64,000 nucleotides of DNA, from the NCBI RefSeq assembly GCF_033949425.1, contig NZ_JAXAVX010000006.1:124001-188000 (forward strand), written 5' to 3'. A program made the position numbers and the translations under genes. The notes under the pieces were generated by a model. It was not told the DNA's origin. It worked only from the letters and a program-made list of their open reading frames with translations, and searched no databases. Source of the stretch: Patulibacter brassicae (GTDB lineage Bacteria > Actinomycetota > Thermoleophilia > Solirubrobacterales > Solirubrobacteraceae). Position 1 is the first letter of the stretch; each line of letters begins with the position of its first letter. Shown here one piece after another: positions 15,920-24,079 of this stretch.

Positions 15920-17032
15920 TCAGGCCTTCGCGGCGGCGACGGCCTCGGCGAGGCGCCGGACGCCCTCGTCGACCTTGTCGGCCGTGACCGCCGAGTAGGC
16001 CAGGCGGAAGGCGCTCTCGCCGCCCTCGAGGAGGAAGTCCGTGCCCTTGACGATCTGGACGCCGCGGGCGGCGGCCTCGTCGGCGATCCTGGCGCAGTCG
16101 TGCCCCTCGCCCTCGGGCAGCGAGACCCAGAGGAAGTAGCCGCCCTCCGGCTGCACGAACGTCGCTTCGGGGAGGTGGGTGCGCAGGGCGTCGGCGAGCG
16201 TCGAGGAGCGCTCGGCGAGCGCGTCCTTCACCGTCTGCAGCGCCGTCGGGAAGCGGTCGCCGCTCACGAAGCGGTGGACGATGGCCTGGGCGACCTGGCT
16301 CGGGGCGATGTACGTGTTCGTGGCGCGACGGGCGATCTTCGCGATCAGCGCCGGCGGACCGACGAGGTAGCCGACGCGCACGCCGGGGCAGACCGTCTTG
16401 GAGAACGAGCAGGCGTAGACGACCGGCCCGTCGGTGGCGGCCTGGCCGCCGGGCTGCAGCTCGAGCATCCGGGGCAGGGACTCGCCGGTGAAGCGGACGT
16501 CGACGTACGGGTCGTCCTCGAAGATGACGAAGCTGTGCTCGGCGGCGAGCGCCAGCAGCGCCCGGCGCTTCTCGAGCGAGAGCGTCGACCCGCCGGGGTT
16601 CTGGAAGTTCGGGATGACGTGGGCGAGCTTCGGGCGCAGCCCGCCCTCGAGCGCGGCGCGCAGCTCGTCGACGTCGATCCCGTCCTCCTGCAGGCCGATG
16701 AGGTGCACGTCGGCGCCCCGCTCCTTCAGGCCCAGGAGCGTGCGGTCGTACGTGGGCCGCTCGGTCACGACGGCGTCGCCGGCGGCGACGAGCTCGTCGA
16801 AGAGGAACGCGTCGGCCTGCATCGACCCGTTCGTGACGAGGACGTGGTCCTCCGGCACGCCGTGCTTCTCGGCGATCCAGCGGCGCAGCGGGACGTAGCC
16901 GATCGAGGTGCCGTACCCGGCGACGCCGGCCGGATCCTGCTCGAAGGCCTCGATCGCCGCCTGCTTCAGGCCCTCGATGTCGACGATGTCGGCGGACGGC
17001 GCGCCGCGGGAGAACGAGATCGTGTCGGCCAT
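15920..17032 (-). CDS. PLP-dependent aminotransferase (fold type I, LysN/2-aminoadipate-like)
   Basis: This 370-residue stand-alone aminotransferase of the class I/II, MocR-related clade shows YGTSIGYVPLRRWIAEKHGV near residue 40, NGSMQADAFLFDEL, PNFQNPGGSTLS (aldimine-contacting Asn), FEDDPYVDVRF, the Schiff-base Lys in SFSKTVCPGVRVGY, and FRLAYSAV with the carboxylate-binding Arg. It has no N-terminal GntR domain, so it is an enzyme rather than a regulator. Likely substrates are 2-aminoadipate, aromatic or branched amino acids; the sequence does not decide. The start is ATG 17032, 6 nt after TAAGCT. Confidence 0.9.
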   Translation of the reverse strand: MADTISFSRGAPSADIVDIEGLKQAAIEAFEQDPAGVAGYGTSIGYVPLRRWIAEKHGVPEDHVLVTNGSMQADAFLFDELVAAGDAVVTERPTYDRTLLGLKERGADVHLIGLQEDGIDVDELRAALEGGLRPKLAHVIPNFQNPGGSTLSLEKRRALLALAAEHSFVIFEDDPYVDVRFTGESLPRMLELQPGGQAATDGPVVYACSFSKTVCPGVRVGYLVGPPALIAKIARRATNTYIAPSQVAQAIVHRFVSGDRFPTALQTVKDALAERSSTLADALRTHLPEATFVQPEGGYFLWVSLPEGEGHDCARIADEAAARGVQIVKGTDFLLEGGESAFRLAYSAVTADKVDEGVRRLAEAVAAAKA

Positions 17033-17117
17033 GGAGCCAGCTTAGATGCCGATCTGCGTTCGATGCCCGCTCGCGGTGGGGTCCCGCGAGGCCGTCCCGC
17101 CGGTCGGCGGGGCGCGG

Positions 17118-17315
17118 TCAGTCGCCGTGCGGGCGCGGTCGCGCGGGCGCGGGACGGGCCGGGTCGGGCTCGACCCGCTCGGGGCCGAACGCGCGCAGGC
17201 CGGCGCGGGCCCGGTGCCCGGCGAGCGTCAGCTCGTCGAGCGGGTGCCGCGGCGCGGGCGGCCGGCGGCCCTCCAGCGCGGCGAGCATCCCGGCGAGATC
17301 CAGGGAACCCGGCAC
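17118..17315 (-). CDS. Small hypothetical protein downstream of ribH
   Basis: This 65-residue protein (MPGSLDLAGMLAALEGRRPPAP..., Pro/Arg-rich end) begins 34 nt after the lumazine synthase stop on the same strand, so it could be co-transcribed. HPLDELTLAGHRARAGLRAFG is the only region with helical character. No family recognised; it may be a chance frame. Confidence 0.35.
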   Translation of the reverse strand: MPGSLDLAGMLAALEGRRPPAPRHPLDELTLAGHRARAGLRAFGPERVEPDPARPAPARPRPHGD

Positions 17316-17349
17316 ATGCCCACTGTAGGCCCCCGATCGGCGGATGCGC

Positions 17350-17817
17350 TCAGGCGGGGAGCGCGTCGAGCGACGCGACTGTGGCGCGCAGCGCCCGGGC
17401 GGCCTCGGCGCCCTTCCCGACGAGGTGCTCGGCGAAGAACCCCTCGTGGTCGGCGTGCTCGTGGAAGTGGTGCGGCGTCAGCACGACGGAGAAGACCGGG
17501 ACGCGCGTGTCCAGCTGCACCCGCATGAGCCCGTCGAGGACCGTCGAGGCGACGAAGTCGTGGCGGTAGATCCCGCCGTCGACGACGAGCGCGAAGCACG
17601 CGATCGCCGCGTAGCGCCCCGACTCGGCCAGGCGCAGCGCGTGCAGCGGGATCTCGAACGCCCCGGGGACCTGCAGCACGTCGATCCGCTCGCGATCGGT
17701 GCCCTCGGCGACGAGGTCGGCGACGAAGGCCTCCCGCGCCCGGTCGACGAGCTCGCTGTGCCACGTCGCCTGGATCGCGGCGATCCGTCCCTCGGCCGGC
17801 GTGTCCGTCGCGCTCAT
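17350..17817 (-). CDS. ribH: 6,7-dimethyl-8-ribityllumazine synthase, RibH2 type
   Basis: This 155-residue enzyme condenses 5-amino-6-ribitylaminouracil with 3,4-dihydroxy-2-butanone 4-phosphate in riboflavin synthesis. It carries AIQATWHSELVDRAREAF, the substrate loop VPGAFEIPLHAL, ALVVDGGIYRHDFVA and VLTPHHFHEH. The DGGIYRHDFVA and TPHHFHEH forms match the type II (decameric, Brucella/Mesorhizobium RibH2-like) enzymes rather than the icosahedral RibH1 found in rib operons. No other rib gene lies nearby. The start is ATG 17817, 6 nt after TACGGT. Confidence 0.92.
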   Translation of the reverse strand: MSATDTPAEGRIAAIQATWHSELVDRAREAFVADLVAEGTDRERIDVLQVPGAFEIPLHALRLAESGRYAAIACFALVVDGGIYRHDFVASTVLDGLMRVQLDTRVPVFSVVLTPHHFHEHADHEGFFAEHLVGKGAEAARALRATVASLDALPA

Positions 17818-17887
17818 GGCAGGACCGTACCGGCGCGGCCGGTGCCGCCGCCGTCCGGCCCGGCGCCCGGACGGGGTCCGGGAACGA

Positions 17888-17915
17888 CGACGGGGCGGCC
17901 GGAGCCGCCCCGTCG
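17888..17915 (-). terminator. sucCD terminator
   Basis: A 12-bp perfect stem with a four-base loop (arm CGACGGGGCGGC) begins 20 nt after the sucD stop; on the minus strand it is followed by GTTCCC. Confidence 0.75.
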
Positions 17916-17935
17916 GGACTGCGCGGTGGGGTGGA

Positions 17936-18826
17936 TCAGGCGGCCGTGGGGCTGCCCAGGATCTCCATCGCGATCTCGGCGGTCTGGGTCGGGGTGCGAC
18001 CGACGCGCACGCCCTTCGCCTCGAGCGCCTCGGCCTTCGCCTTGGCGGTGCCGGCGCTGCCGGACACGATCGCGCCGGCGTGGCCCATCTGCTTGCCCTC
18101 CGGCGCGGTGAAGCCGGCGATGTAGCCGACGACCGGCTTGGAGACGTGGGCCGCGATGTACTCGGCGGCCTCCTCCTCGGCCGAGCCGCCGATCTCGCCG
18201 GACATGACGATGAGCTCGGTCTGGTCGTCCTGCTCGAACAGCTCGATGATGTCGACGAAGGAGCTGCCCGGGACCGGGTCGCCGCCGATGCCGACGATCG
18301 AGCTGTTGCCGAAGCCCTTCTGGGCCAGCTCGTTGCCGATCTGGTAGGTCAGCGTGCCCGAGCGGGACACGACGCCGACGTTGCCCGGCTTGAAGAACGA
18401 CGCCGGGATGATGCCGACGTTCGCCTTGCCCGGCGAGAGCAGGCCCGGGCAGTTCGGCCCGATGATCCGGGTGCCCGGATGATCCCGCTTGACCTGGTTG
18501 TAGAGCTTCAGCTCGTCGTGCGCCGGGATGCCCTCGGTGATGATCACCACGAGCTCGACGCCGGCCTGCGCGGCCTCGAGCGCCGACTGCGCGGCGAAGG
18601 GCGGCGGGACGAAGATCATCGCCGTGTTGGCGCCGGTCTCCGCGACCGTCGTCTTCCAGTCGGCGAAGACCGGGATGCCCTCGACGTCCGAGCCGGCCTT
18701 CTTCGGGTTGATGCCGCCGACGACGTTCGTGCCGTAGTTGCGGTTGTTCAGCGTGTGGAACGAGCCCTCGCGGCCGGTGATGCCCGCGACGGCCAGCTTC
18801 GTGTTCTCGTCGATGAGGATCGACAT
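17936..18826 (-). CDS. sucD: Succinyl-CoA ligase (ADP/GDP-forming), alpha subunit
   Basis: This 296-residue subunit carries the CoA-binding Rossmann fold and the phosphohistidine. Seen: MSILIDENTKLAVAGITGREG, the CoA loop, NCPGLLSPG, GVVSRSGTLTYQI, GIGGDPVPGSSF, and the active-site His in FTAPEGKQMGHAGAIVSG. With SucC it interconverts succinyl-CoA and succinate with substrate-level phosphorylation in the TCA cycle. The ATG lies 2 nt after the sucC stop with AAGGGGG overlapping the end of sucC, so the genes are coupled. Confidence 0.97.
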   Translation of the reverse strand: MSILIDENTKLAVAGITGREGSFHTLNNRNYGTNVVGGINPKKAGSDVEGIPVFADWKTTVAETGANTAMIFVPPPFAAQSALEAAQAGVELVVIITEGIPAHDELKLYNQVKRDHPGTRIIGPNCPGLLSPGKANVGIIPASFFKPGNVGVVSRSGTLTYQIGNELAQKGFGNSSIVGIGGDPVPGSSFVDIIELFEQDDQTELIVMSGEIGGSAEEEAAEYIAAHVSKPVVGYIAGFTAPEGKQMGHAGAIVSGSAGTAKAKAEALEAKGVRVGRTPTQTAEIAMEILGSPTAA

Positions 18827-18828
18827 GC

Positions 18829-19974
18829 TCAGGCCCCCTTCGCCAGCGCGACGACCTGCTCGGCCGCCCCGTCCATCGTCTTCGCCGCGTAGACGTTCGG
18901 CAGCGCGGCCTGCTCCAGGATCTCGCGACCCTGCACGTCGTTCGTGCCGTCGAGGCGGACCACGAACGGGACGCTCGGCTTCAGGTCCTCGAACGCCGCG
19001 ATCAGGCCGTTGGCGACCTCGTCGCAGCGGGTGATCCCGCCGAAGATGTTGAAGAGGACGGCCTTGACGTTCTCGTTCGCGAGGATCAGCTCGACCGCCT
19101 GCTTGACCTTCGCGGCGTCCGATCCGCCGCCGGCGTCCAGGAAGTTCGCCGGGGTGCCGCCGTGCTGGGCGACGACGTCGAGCGTCGACATGACGAGGCC
19201 CGCGCCGTTGCCGAGGATCCCGATGTCGCCGTCGAGCTTCACGTACGTGACGCCCTGCTCCGCGGCCTTGACCTCGATCGGGTCGGCGTTGGCGGAGTCG
19301 CCGAGCTCGGCGTGGTCGGGGTGACGGAACGCGGCGTTGCCGTCGAGGGTGACCTTCGCGTCGAGCGCCTTGACCTTGCGGTCCGGGGTGACGATCAGCG
19401 GGTTGATCTCGGCGAGGGAGGCGTCCTCCTCGATCCAGACCTCGTAGAGCGCGACGAGCGCGTCGGCGACGCCCTCGATGACGTCGTCGGCGGCCTTGCC
19501 GTCGGTGGCGACCTTGATCGCCTCCTCGCGCGTCAGGCCGACGAGCGGATCGATGTGGTGCTTGATGAGCTTCTCGGGCGTCTCCTCGGCGACCGTCTCG
19601 ATCTCGACGCCGCCCTCGATGGAGAACATGAGCAGCGGCTTCTTCGCGGAGCGGTCCAGCAGGATCGACGCGTAGTACTCCGTGTCGATGTCCGAGGCGT
19701 GCTCGATCCACACCGTGCGGGTGATGTGGCCCTTGATGTCGAGGCCGAGGATGTTCGACGCGTGCTCGCGCGCCTCGTCCTCGTTGGCCGCGAGCTTCAC
19801 GCCGCCGGCCTTGCCGCGGCCGCCGATCAGCACCTGGGCCTTGACGACGACCGGGTACCCGATCTCGTTGGCCGCGGCGACGGCGTCCTCGACGGTGGTG
19901 ACCGGCTTGCCGTCGGAGACGGCGAGGCCGTGGCGTCCGAACAGCTGCTTGCCCTGATACTCGAGCAGGTCCAT
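18829..19974 (-). CDS. sucC: Succinyl-CoA ligase (ADP/GDP-forming), beta subunit
   Basis: This 381-residue ATP-grasp subunit is of typical length: MDLLEYQGKQLFGRHGL, VVVKAQVLIGGRGKAGGVK (nucleotide-binding Lys and Gly loop), EINPLIVTPD (metal-binding Glu/Asn), DGDIGILGNGAGLVMSTLD, and FNIFGGITRCDEVANG at the subunit interface. It is first in the sucCD operon. ATG 19974 has an AGGA Shine-Dalgarno 8 nt upstream and no TANNNT box close by, unlike most neighbours, so this transcript probably has a leader. Confidence 0.97.
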   Translation of the reverse strand: MDLLEYQGKQLFGRHGLAVSDGKPVTTVEDAVAAANEIGYPVVVKAQVLIGGRGKAGGVKLAANEDEAREHASNILGLDIKGHITRTVWIEHASDIDTEYYASILLDRSAKKPLLMFSIEGGVEIETVAEETPEKLIKHHIDPLVGLTREEAIKVATDGKAADDVIEGVADALVALYEVWIEEDASLAEINPLIVTPDRKVKALDAKVTLDGNAAFRHPDHAELGDSANADPIEVKAAEQGVTYVKLDGDIGILGNGAGLVMSTLDVVAQHGGTPANFLDAGGGSDAAKVKQAVELILANENVKAVLFNIFGGITRCDEVANGLIAAFEDLKPSVPFVVRLDGTNDVQGREILEQAALPNVYAAKTMDGAAEQVVALAKGA

Positions 19975-20296
19975 GCGGTGGTTCCTGAGTCGTGTGGTCG
20001 TGAGCGGCCTCGACGCGGGCGGCGGATGCGTCGGCGTGCGGTCGCGGGTCCCGATGAGACGTCGCGCGGGACGGGGGCGTCGAGGACGCCATACCCGAGC
20101 GACCGGCGGGACACTAGTAGGACGGCCACCCATCCGCGTGCCCGACGGCGCCCCCGGGCCCCCGGCGCCGGGCCGCTCCCCCCGGATCGGGGGTGGCCCG
20201 CGTGCGCACCTGGCGCGTCGCCGCTCGGTTCGAACCCGTCCGGGGCGGCCCCGCGATCGCATGACGCGGGCCGGGGCGGCGTGTAGGTTGGCGCGC
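19975..20296. other. Divergent intergenic region between sucC and the ABC exporter
   Basis: These 322 nt have no credible gene. They must hold the leader and promoter of sucCD (minus) and the promoter of the exporter (plus), whose -10 TAGGTT is at 20284-20289. GGTTCGAACC at 20227-20236 is a perfect palindrome about 50 nt upstream of that -10 and could be an operator. Nothing else is recognised. Confidence 0.6.
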
Positions 20297-21280
20297 GTGC
20301 CCCCTTCCGACACCGCGATCGAGGTCCGCGGTCTCGTCAAGTCCTTCGGCGACGTCCAGGCCCTCTCCGGCGTCGACCTGAGCGCTCCCGCAGGCTCCGT
20401 CCTCGGGCTGCTCGGCCCCAACGGGGCCGGCAAGACGACGGCCGTCCGGATCATGACCACCCTCCTGGAGCCCGACGCCGGCGAGGTTCGCGTCGCGGGG
20501 CTCGACGTCCGGACCCAGGCCCAGGCGCTGCGCTCGCGCATCGGCCTCGCCGGGCAGTACGCCGCCGTCGACGAGTACCTCACGGGCGCGGAGAACCTGC
20601 GGATGGTGGGCCAGCTCTACCACCTGTCCAAGCGCGAGGCGGCGGCCCGGGCGACCGAGCTGCTCGAGGAGTTCTCGCTCACCGACGCCGGCGACCGCGT
20701 CTCCTCGACGTACTCCGGCGGCATGCGCCGGCGCCTGGACCTCGCGGCCGCCCTCGTCGTGCGCCCGCCGGTCCTCTTCCTCGACGAGCCGACCACGGGC
20801 CTGGATCCGCGCAGCCGGATCGCGCTGTGGGAGACGATCGAGGAGCGGGTGGCCGACGGCACGACGGTGCTCCTGACGACGCAGTACCTCGACGAGGCCG
20901 ACCGCCTCGCCGACCGGATCGCCGTCATCGACCACGGCCGCGTGATCGCGGAGGGCACCGCCGACGAGCTGAAGGCGAAGGTCGGCGGCGAGCGGCTCGA
21001 GCTGCGTCCGGCCGATCCCGGGCAGGTCGCCGCCGCGATCGACGCCCTCGCGCCGCTGCTCGACGCGCGGCCCGACGGCGACGCGCTCGGCAGCGACGGC
21101 GTCCTGCGCGTGCCGCTGCGCGCGGACGCCGGCGGGGTCGCCGAGGCGGTCCGCCGGCTCGACGCCGCGCACGTCGGGATCGGCGAGATCGCCGTCGCGC
21201 GCCCGACGCTCGACGACGCGTTCCTGACCCTCACCGGCCGCCCGGCCGAGGAGGCCGCCGCCGAGGAGGAGCAGGCCTGA
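20297..21280 (+). CDS. DrrA-like ABC transporter ATP-binding protein
   Basis: In this 327-residue protein, residues 10-230 are an ABC ATPase: EVRGLVKSFGDVQALSGVDL, Walker A GLLGPNGAGKTTAVRIM, Q-loop LAGQYAAVDEYLTGAENL, signature YSGGMRRRLDLAAAL, Walker B VLFLDEPTTGLDPRSR, and H-loop VLLTTQYLDEADRLAD. The C-terminal about 85 residues match the DrrA/daunorubicin-resistance accessory domain (DAFLTLTGRP end). With the next gene it forms an exporter of lipids or drugs; the substrate is unknown. GTG 20297 lies 7 nt after TAGGTT, so the message should be leaderless. Confidence 0.93.
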   Translation: MPPSDTAIEVRGLVKSFGDVQALSGVDLSAPAGSVLGLLGPNGAGKTTAVRIMTTLLEPDAGEVRVAGLDVRTQAQALRSRIGLAGQYAAVDEYLTGAENLRMVGQLYHLSKREAAARATELLEEFSLTDAGDRVSSTYSGGMRRRLDLAAALVVRPPVLFLDEPTTGLDPRSRIALWETIEERVADGTTVLLTTQYLDEADRLADRIAVIDHGRVIAEGTADELKAKVGGERLELRPADPGQVAAAIDALAPLLDARPDGDALGSDGVLRVPLRADAGGVAEAVRRLDAAHVGIGEIAVARPTLDDAFLTLTGRPAEEAAAEEEQA

Positions 21281-22050
21281 TGTCCCTCGCGACCACGCTC
21301 TCCGACACGCTCGTCCTCGCCGGACGGCAGCTGCGCCGGATCCCGCGCCAGCCGGACCTGCTCATGGGCTACACGGTCCAGCCCGTGATGTTCGTGCTGC
21401 TGTTCCGCTACGTGTTCGGCGGGGCGATCCAGACGCCGTTCGAGAACTACGCGCAGTTCCTCATGCCGGGCATCATCGTCCAGTCGATCGCCTTCGGGGG
21501 GTTCGTCACGGCGCTGGCGATCGCGGACGACATGAAGAAGGGCCTCATCGACCGCTTCCGGTCGCTGCCGATGTCGCGGATCGCGGTCCTCGCCGGGCGG
21601 TCGTTCGCCGACCTCGTCCTGAACGCGCTGCAGCTCGTGGTCCTCATCGGCGTCGGACTGCTCGTCGGCTTCTCGTTCGGCGCGAGCGTCGGGAACGTCC
21701 TCCTGGGGATCGTCCTGCTGCTGGCGCTCGGCTTCGCCTTCAGCTGGGTCTTCGTGCTCATCGGCCTGACGGCCGGGTCGGCGGAGACGTCGAACGCCAT
21801 CGGCTTCACGGTGATCTTCCCGCTGACGTTCGCCTCCGGCGCGTTCGTCCCGCCGGAGACGATGCCCGACGGCCTGCGCCAGTTCGCCGAGGCGAACCCG
21901 TTCACGACCTGGGTCGACGCGATCCGACACCTCTTCATCGGCGGCCCCGCGGCACCGGCGAACTCCGACGTCTGGGTCTCGTTCGTCTGGATCGTCGCCA
22001 TCACCGTGGTGATGGCGTGGCTCGCGCTGCGCCGCTACCAGCGGGTCTGA
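21280..22050 (+). CDS. DrrB-like ABC-2 type permease
   Basis: This 256-residue membrane protein has about six hydrophobic segments. VQPVMFVLLFRYVFGGAI, AIADDMKKGLIDRFRSLPMSR (the cytosolic coupling helix typical of DrrB/ABC-2 permeases), SGAFVPPETMP and NPFTTWVDAIRHL are family hallmarks. Its ATG overlaps the ATPase stop (TGATG), so the pair is translationally coupled and is likely to assemble as a homodimeric or 2+2 exporter. Confidence 0.93.
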   Translation: MSLATTLSDTLVLAGRQLRRIPRQPDLLMGYTVQPVMFVLLFRYVFGGAIQTPFENYAQFLMPGIIVQSIAFGGFVTALAIADDMKKGLIDRFRSLPMSRIAVLAGRSFADLVLNALQLVVLIGVGLLVGFSFGASVGNVLLGIVLLLALGFAFSWVFVLIGLTAGSAETSNAIGFTVIFPLTFASGAFVPPETMPDGLRQFAEANPFTTWVDAIRHLFIGGPAAPANSDVWVSFVWIVAITVVMAWLALRRYQRV

Positions 22051-22059
22051 GCGCTCGCC

Positions 22060-22085
22060 GTCGTCCCGGGCCGCCCCGGGACGAC
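22060..22085 (+). terminator. Hairpin after the ABC exporter operon
   Basis: An 11-bp perfect stem (GTCGTCCCGGG and complement) with a CCGC loop begins 9 nt after the permease stop. Confidence 0.65.
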
Positions 22086-22186
22086 CGCGAGGCGCTCGGG
22101 GCGCCCGGGCGGGCGGGCGTCCTGGAGCGCGGCGCTCGTCACCCGCCCGCGGCGCATGCAGGGAGAACCGCGGGCGGCGTACGTAT

Positions 22187-22202
22187 ACAACGTATACGTT
22201 GT
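22187..22202. promoter_or_regulatory. 16-bp palindromic operator upstream of the dehalogenase
   Basis: ACAACGTATACGTTGT is a perfect palindrome in an unusually AT-rich patch that also repeats GTATAC. It sits between the expected -35 area and the -10-like CATACT (22203-22208), an ideal repressor position. GntR- and TetR-type proteins use sites of this form; no regulator gene is adjacent. Confidence 0.65.
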
Positions 22203-22216
22203 CATACTCGTCGGTC

Positions 22217-22906
22217 ATGCCGCTTCCGAAGCAGATCGACTTCGTCACGATGGACGTCTACGGCACCCTGATCGACTGGGAGGCCGGGGTCCTGGATGCG
22301 TTCGTTCGCGAGGCCGGCAAGGACGGCTTCACGATCGACCGCGACCTCACGCTGCGACTGTTCCACCAGAAGCACGACGAGATCGCCGGCGGCTCCTACG
22401 AGCTCTACGCCGAGGTCCTCCGGCGGACCGCCCGCGAGGTCGCCGAGGAGATCGGCTGGGACGACCTGCGCCAGGAGCCCTCGCGCGCGAACTTCCTGCC
22501 GGACTCCGTCGAGCGCTGGCGCCCGTTCCGCGAGACCATGCCGCAGCTGCGCAAGCTCGGCAAGGCGTTCCAGACGGGCATCGTCTCGAACATCGACGAC
22601 AAGCTGCTCGGCCTCACCCGGCGCCACATCCCGCACGACTTCGACCTCGTCGTGACGGCGCAGCAGGTGCGCTCCTACAAGCCCGACGCCGCGCACTTCA
22701 CCGAGATCGCGCGCCGCTACGGCAGCAAGAAGAACTGGGTCCACATCGCCGCCGGGTACAAGAGCGACGTCGAGCCCTGCCTGAAGGCGAAGATCCCGGT
22801 CATCTGGATCAACCGCAACGGGGTCGAGCTCGAGCCGAAGGCGAAGCAGCCGACGCTCGAGGTGCGGACGCTGCTGGACGCGGTCCGCGAGCTCGGCCTG
22901 AAGTAG
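22217..22906 (+). CDS. HAD-superfamily hydrolase, type II haloacid dehalogenase-like
   Basis: This 229-residue protein carries the nucleophile Asp in FVTMDVYGTLIDWEAGV, a cap domain (about 20-95), motif II Ser/Asn in TGIVSNIDDKLLG, motif III Lys in QQVRSYKPDAAHF, and a weak motif IV (HIAAGYKSDVEPC, where relatives show VGDS/N-D). DVYGTL-D-W is the hallmark of (S)-2-haloacid dehalogenases, but phosphatase activity is equally possible. ATG 22217 lies 8 nt after CATACT, and a palindrome overlaps the promoter, so substrate-responsive control is likely. Confidence 0.85.
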   Translation: MPLPKQIDFVTMDVYGTLIDWEAGVLDAFVREAGKDGFTIDRDLTLRLFHQKHDEIAGGSYELYAEVLRRTAREVAEEIGWDDLRQEPSRANFLPDSVERWRPFRETMPQLRKLGKAFQTGIVSNIDDKLLGLTRRHIPHDFDLVVTAQQVRSYKPDAAHFTEIARRYGSKKNWVHIAAGYKSDVEPCLKAKIPVIWINRNGVELEPKAKQPTLEVRTLLDAVRELGLK

Positions 22907-22910
22907 CCGC

Positions 22911-22927
22911 CGGCGGGATGCCCGCCG
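22911..22927 (+). terminator. Weak hairpin between the dehalogenase and MBL genes
   Basis: CGGCGGG-ATG-CCCGCCG, a 7-bp stem 4 nt after the stop, is probably a partial terminator; the next gene has its own -10 (CATCGT). Confidence 0.4.
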
Positions 22928-22967
22928 CCCGCGGGGCGGCGAGCGCCCTCTGGCATCGTCGTCGCTC

Positions 22968-23804
22968 GTGCGCGCTCTCGCCGTCCACTCCGACGTCCTC
23001 GTCGTCGTCTCGCGCGTCTGGCAGACGACGGCCGCGCTCGTGCGCGCCCCGGCCCCGGCCGACGCGCCGAGCGGCCCGGGCGCGGCGACGACGCCCCGCG
23101 AGGCGTTCCTCGTCGACTCGCCGGTGTACCCCGACGAGCTCGAGCTCACCGCGCAGGTCGCGGGTCAGGCGGGGTTCTCCGTCGCCGGCCTGCTGGCGAC
23201 GCACGGCGACTGGGACCATCTGCTCGGCCCGCTCGCCTTCCCGCAGGCCGCGCTCGGGGTCGCCGAGACGACCGCGGCCCGCCTGACGGGGCACAGCGGG
23301 CAGGCGGTCCGCGAGATGCGGGCCTTCGACGCCGAGCACTACGTCGCCCGCGAGCGCGGGCCCGGGCTCGGGGACGTGCAGGCCCTGCCGGTGCCCGGGA
23401 AGCTCGAGCTCGGCGCCGGCGAGGACGCCGGCGGCTCGGCCCCGCGTCACGAGCTCGAGCTGCACGCCGCGGACGGCCACACCGGCGACGGCATGGCGAT
23501 CTGGGTGCCGTGGGCGCGCGTGCTGCTCTGCGGCGACTACCTGTCGCCGGTCGAGATCCCGACCTGGCACGACGCCGACGGCTCGCGCACGGCCTACCGC
23601 GCGACGCTCGACCGCCTGAAGCCGCTCATCGAGCAGGCCGACTGGGTCGTGCCCGGGCACGGCGGGCCGATCGACGCCGCCCGCGCGCTGGCGATCTGGC
23701 GCGAGGACGTCGCCTACGTCGAGGACTGGGCGCTGCCGATCGCCCGCCGCGACGCCACGCAGCAGGCCCTGCACGAGCGCAACCGCGCCGCGGCCGGCGC
23801 GTGA
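22968..23804 (+). CDS. Metallo-beta-lactamase-fold hydrolase
   Basis: This 278-residue protein shows the MBL fold: FLVDSPVYPDELE, the metal motif LLATHGDWDHLLG (about residues 78-84), DGHTGDGMAI with the next His ligand, VLLCGDYLSP with the bridging Asp, and VVPGHGGPID with the last His. The first motif has H-G-D-W-D-H where HxHxDH is canonical, so one zinc ligand is Asp. The family includes glyoxalase II and lactonases; the substrate is not evident. GTG 22968 lies 8 nt after CATCGT. Confidence 0.85.
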   Translation: MRALAVHSDVLVVVSRVWQTTAALVRAPAPADAPSGPGAATTPREAFLVDSPVYPDELELTAQVAGQAGFSVAGLLATHGDWDHLLGPLAFPQAALGVAETTAARLTGHSGQAVREMRAFDAEHYVARERGPGLGDVQALPVPGKLELGAGEDAGGSAPRHELELHAADGHTGDGMAIWVPWARVLLCGDYLSPVEIPTWHDADGSRTAYRATLDRLKPLIEQADWVVPGHGGPIDAARALAIWREDVAYVEDWALPIARRDATQQALHERNRAAAGA

Positions 23805-23808
23805 GCCG

Positions 23809-24078
23809 TCACGCGTCGACGCCGTCCTCGCCGAACGACCAGCCCTCGCCGTCGACGCGGATCGCGGTGGGTGCCAGGCCGACGGCCGCCGCCGCGGTGC
23901 GCGCGACCTCCTGCGCGCGGGACTCCGCCTGCGGCCGGTCGTAGCCGGCGAGGCGCAGCACCATCGACCCGTCGTCGAGCGGACGGACCGCGACGACGTC
24001 GTCGGCGACGCCGAGGGACTCCCGCACCTGCTCGCGCTCGGCGTCCGTCGCCTGGACGGTCAGGCGAACCTCCGCCAT
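23809..24078 (-). CDS. Small conserved-looking hypothetical protein coupled to a zinc-ribbon protein
   Basis: This 89-residue protein (MAEVRLTVQATDAEREQVRESLGV...) has an alternating beta/alpha pattern: a strand, a helix, VVAVRPLDDGSMVLRLAGY, a second helix and a C-terminal GEGWSFGEDG. It looks like a small ferredoxin-like fold. Its ATG is 1 nt after the stop of the zinc-ribbon gene, so the two are coupled. Function not recognised. Confidence 0.6.
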   Translation of the reverse strand: MAEVRLTVQATDAEREQVRESLGVADDVVAVRPLDDGSMVLRLAGYDRPQAESRAQEVARTAAAAVGLAPTAIRVDGEGWSFGEDGVDA

Positions 24079-24079
24079 C

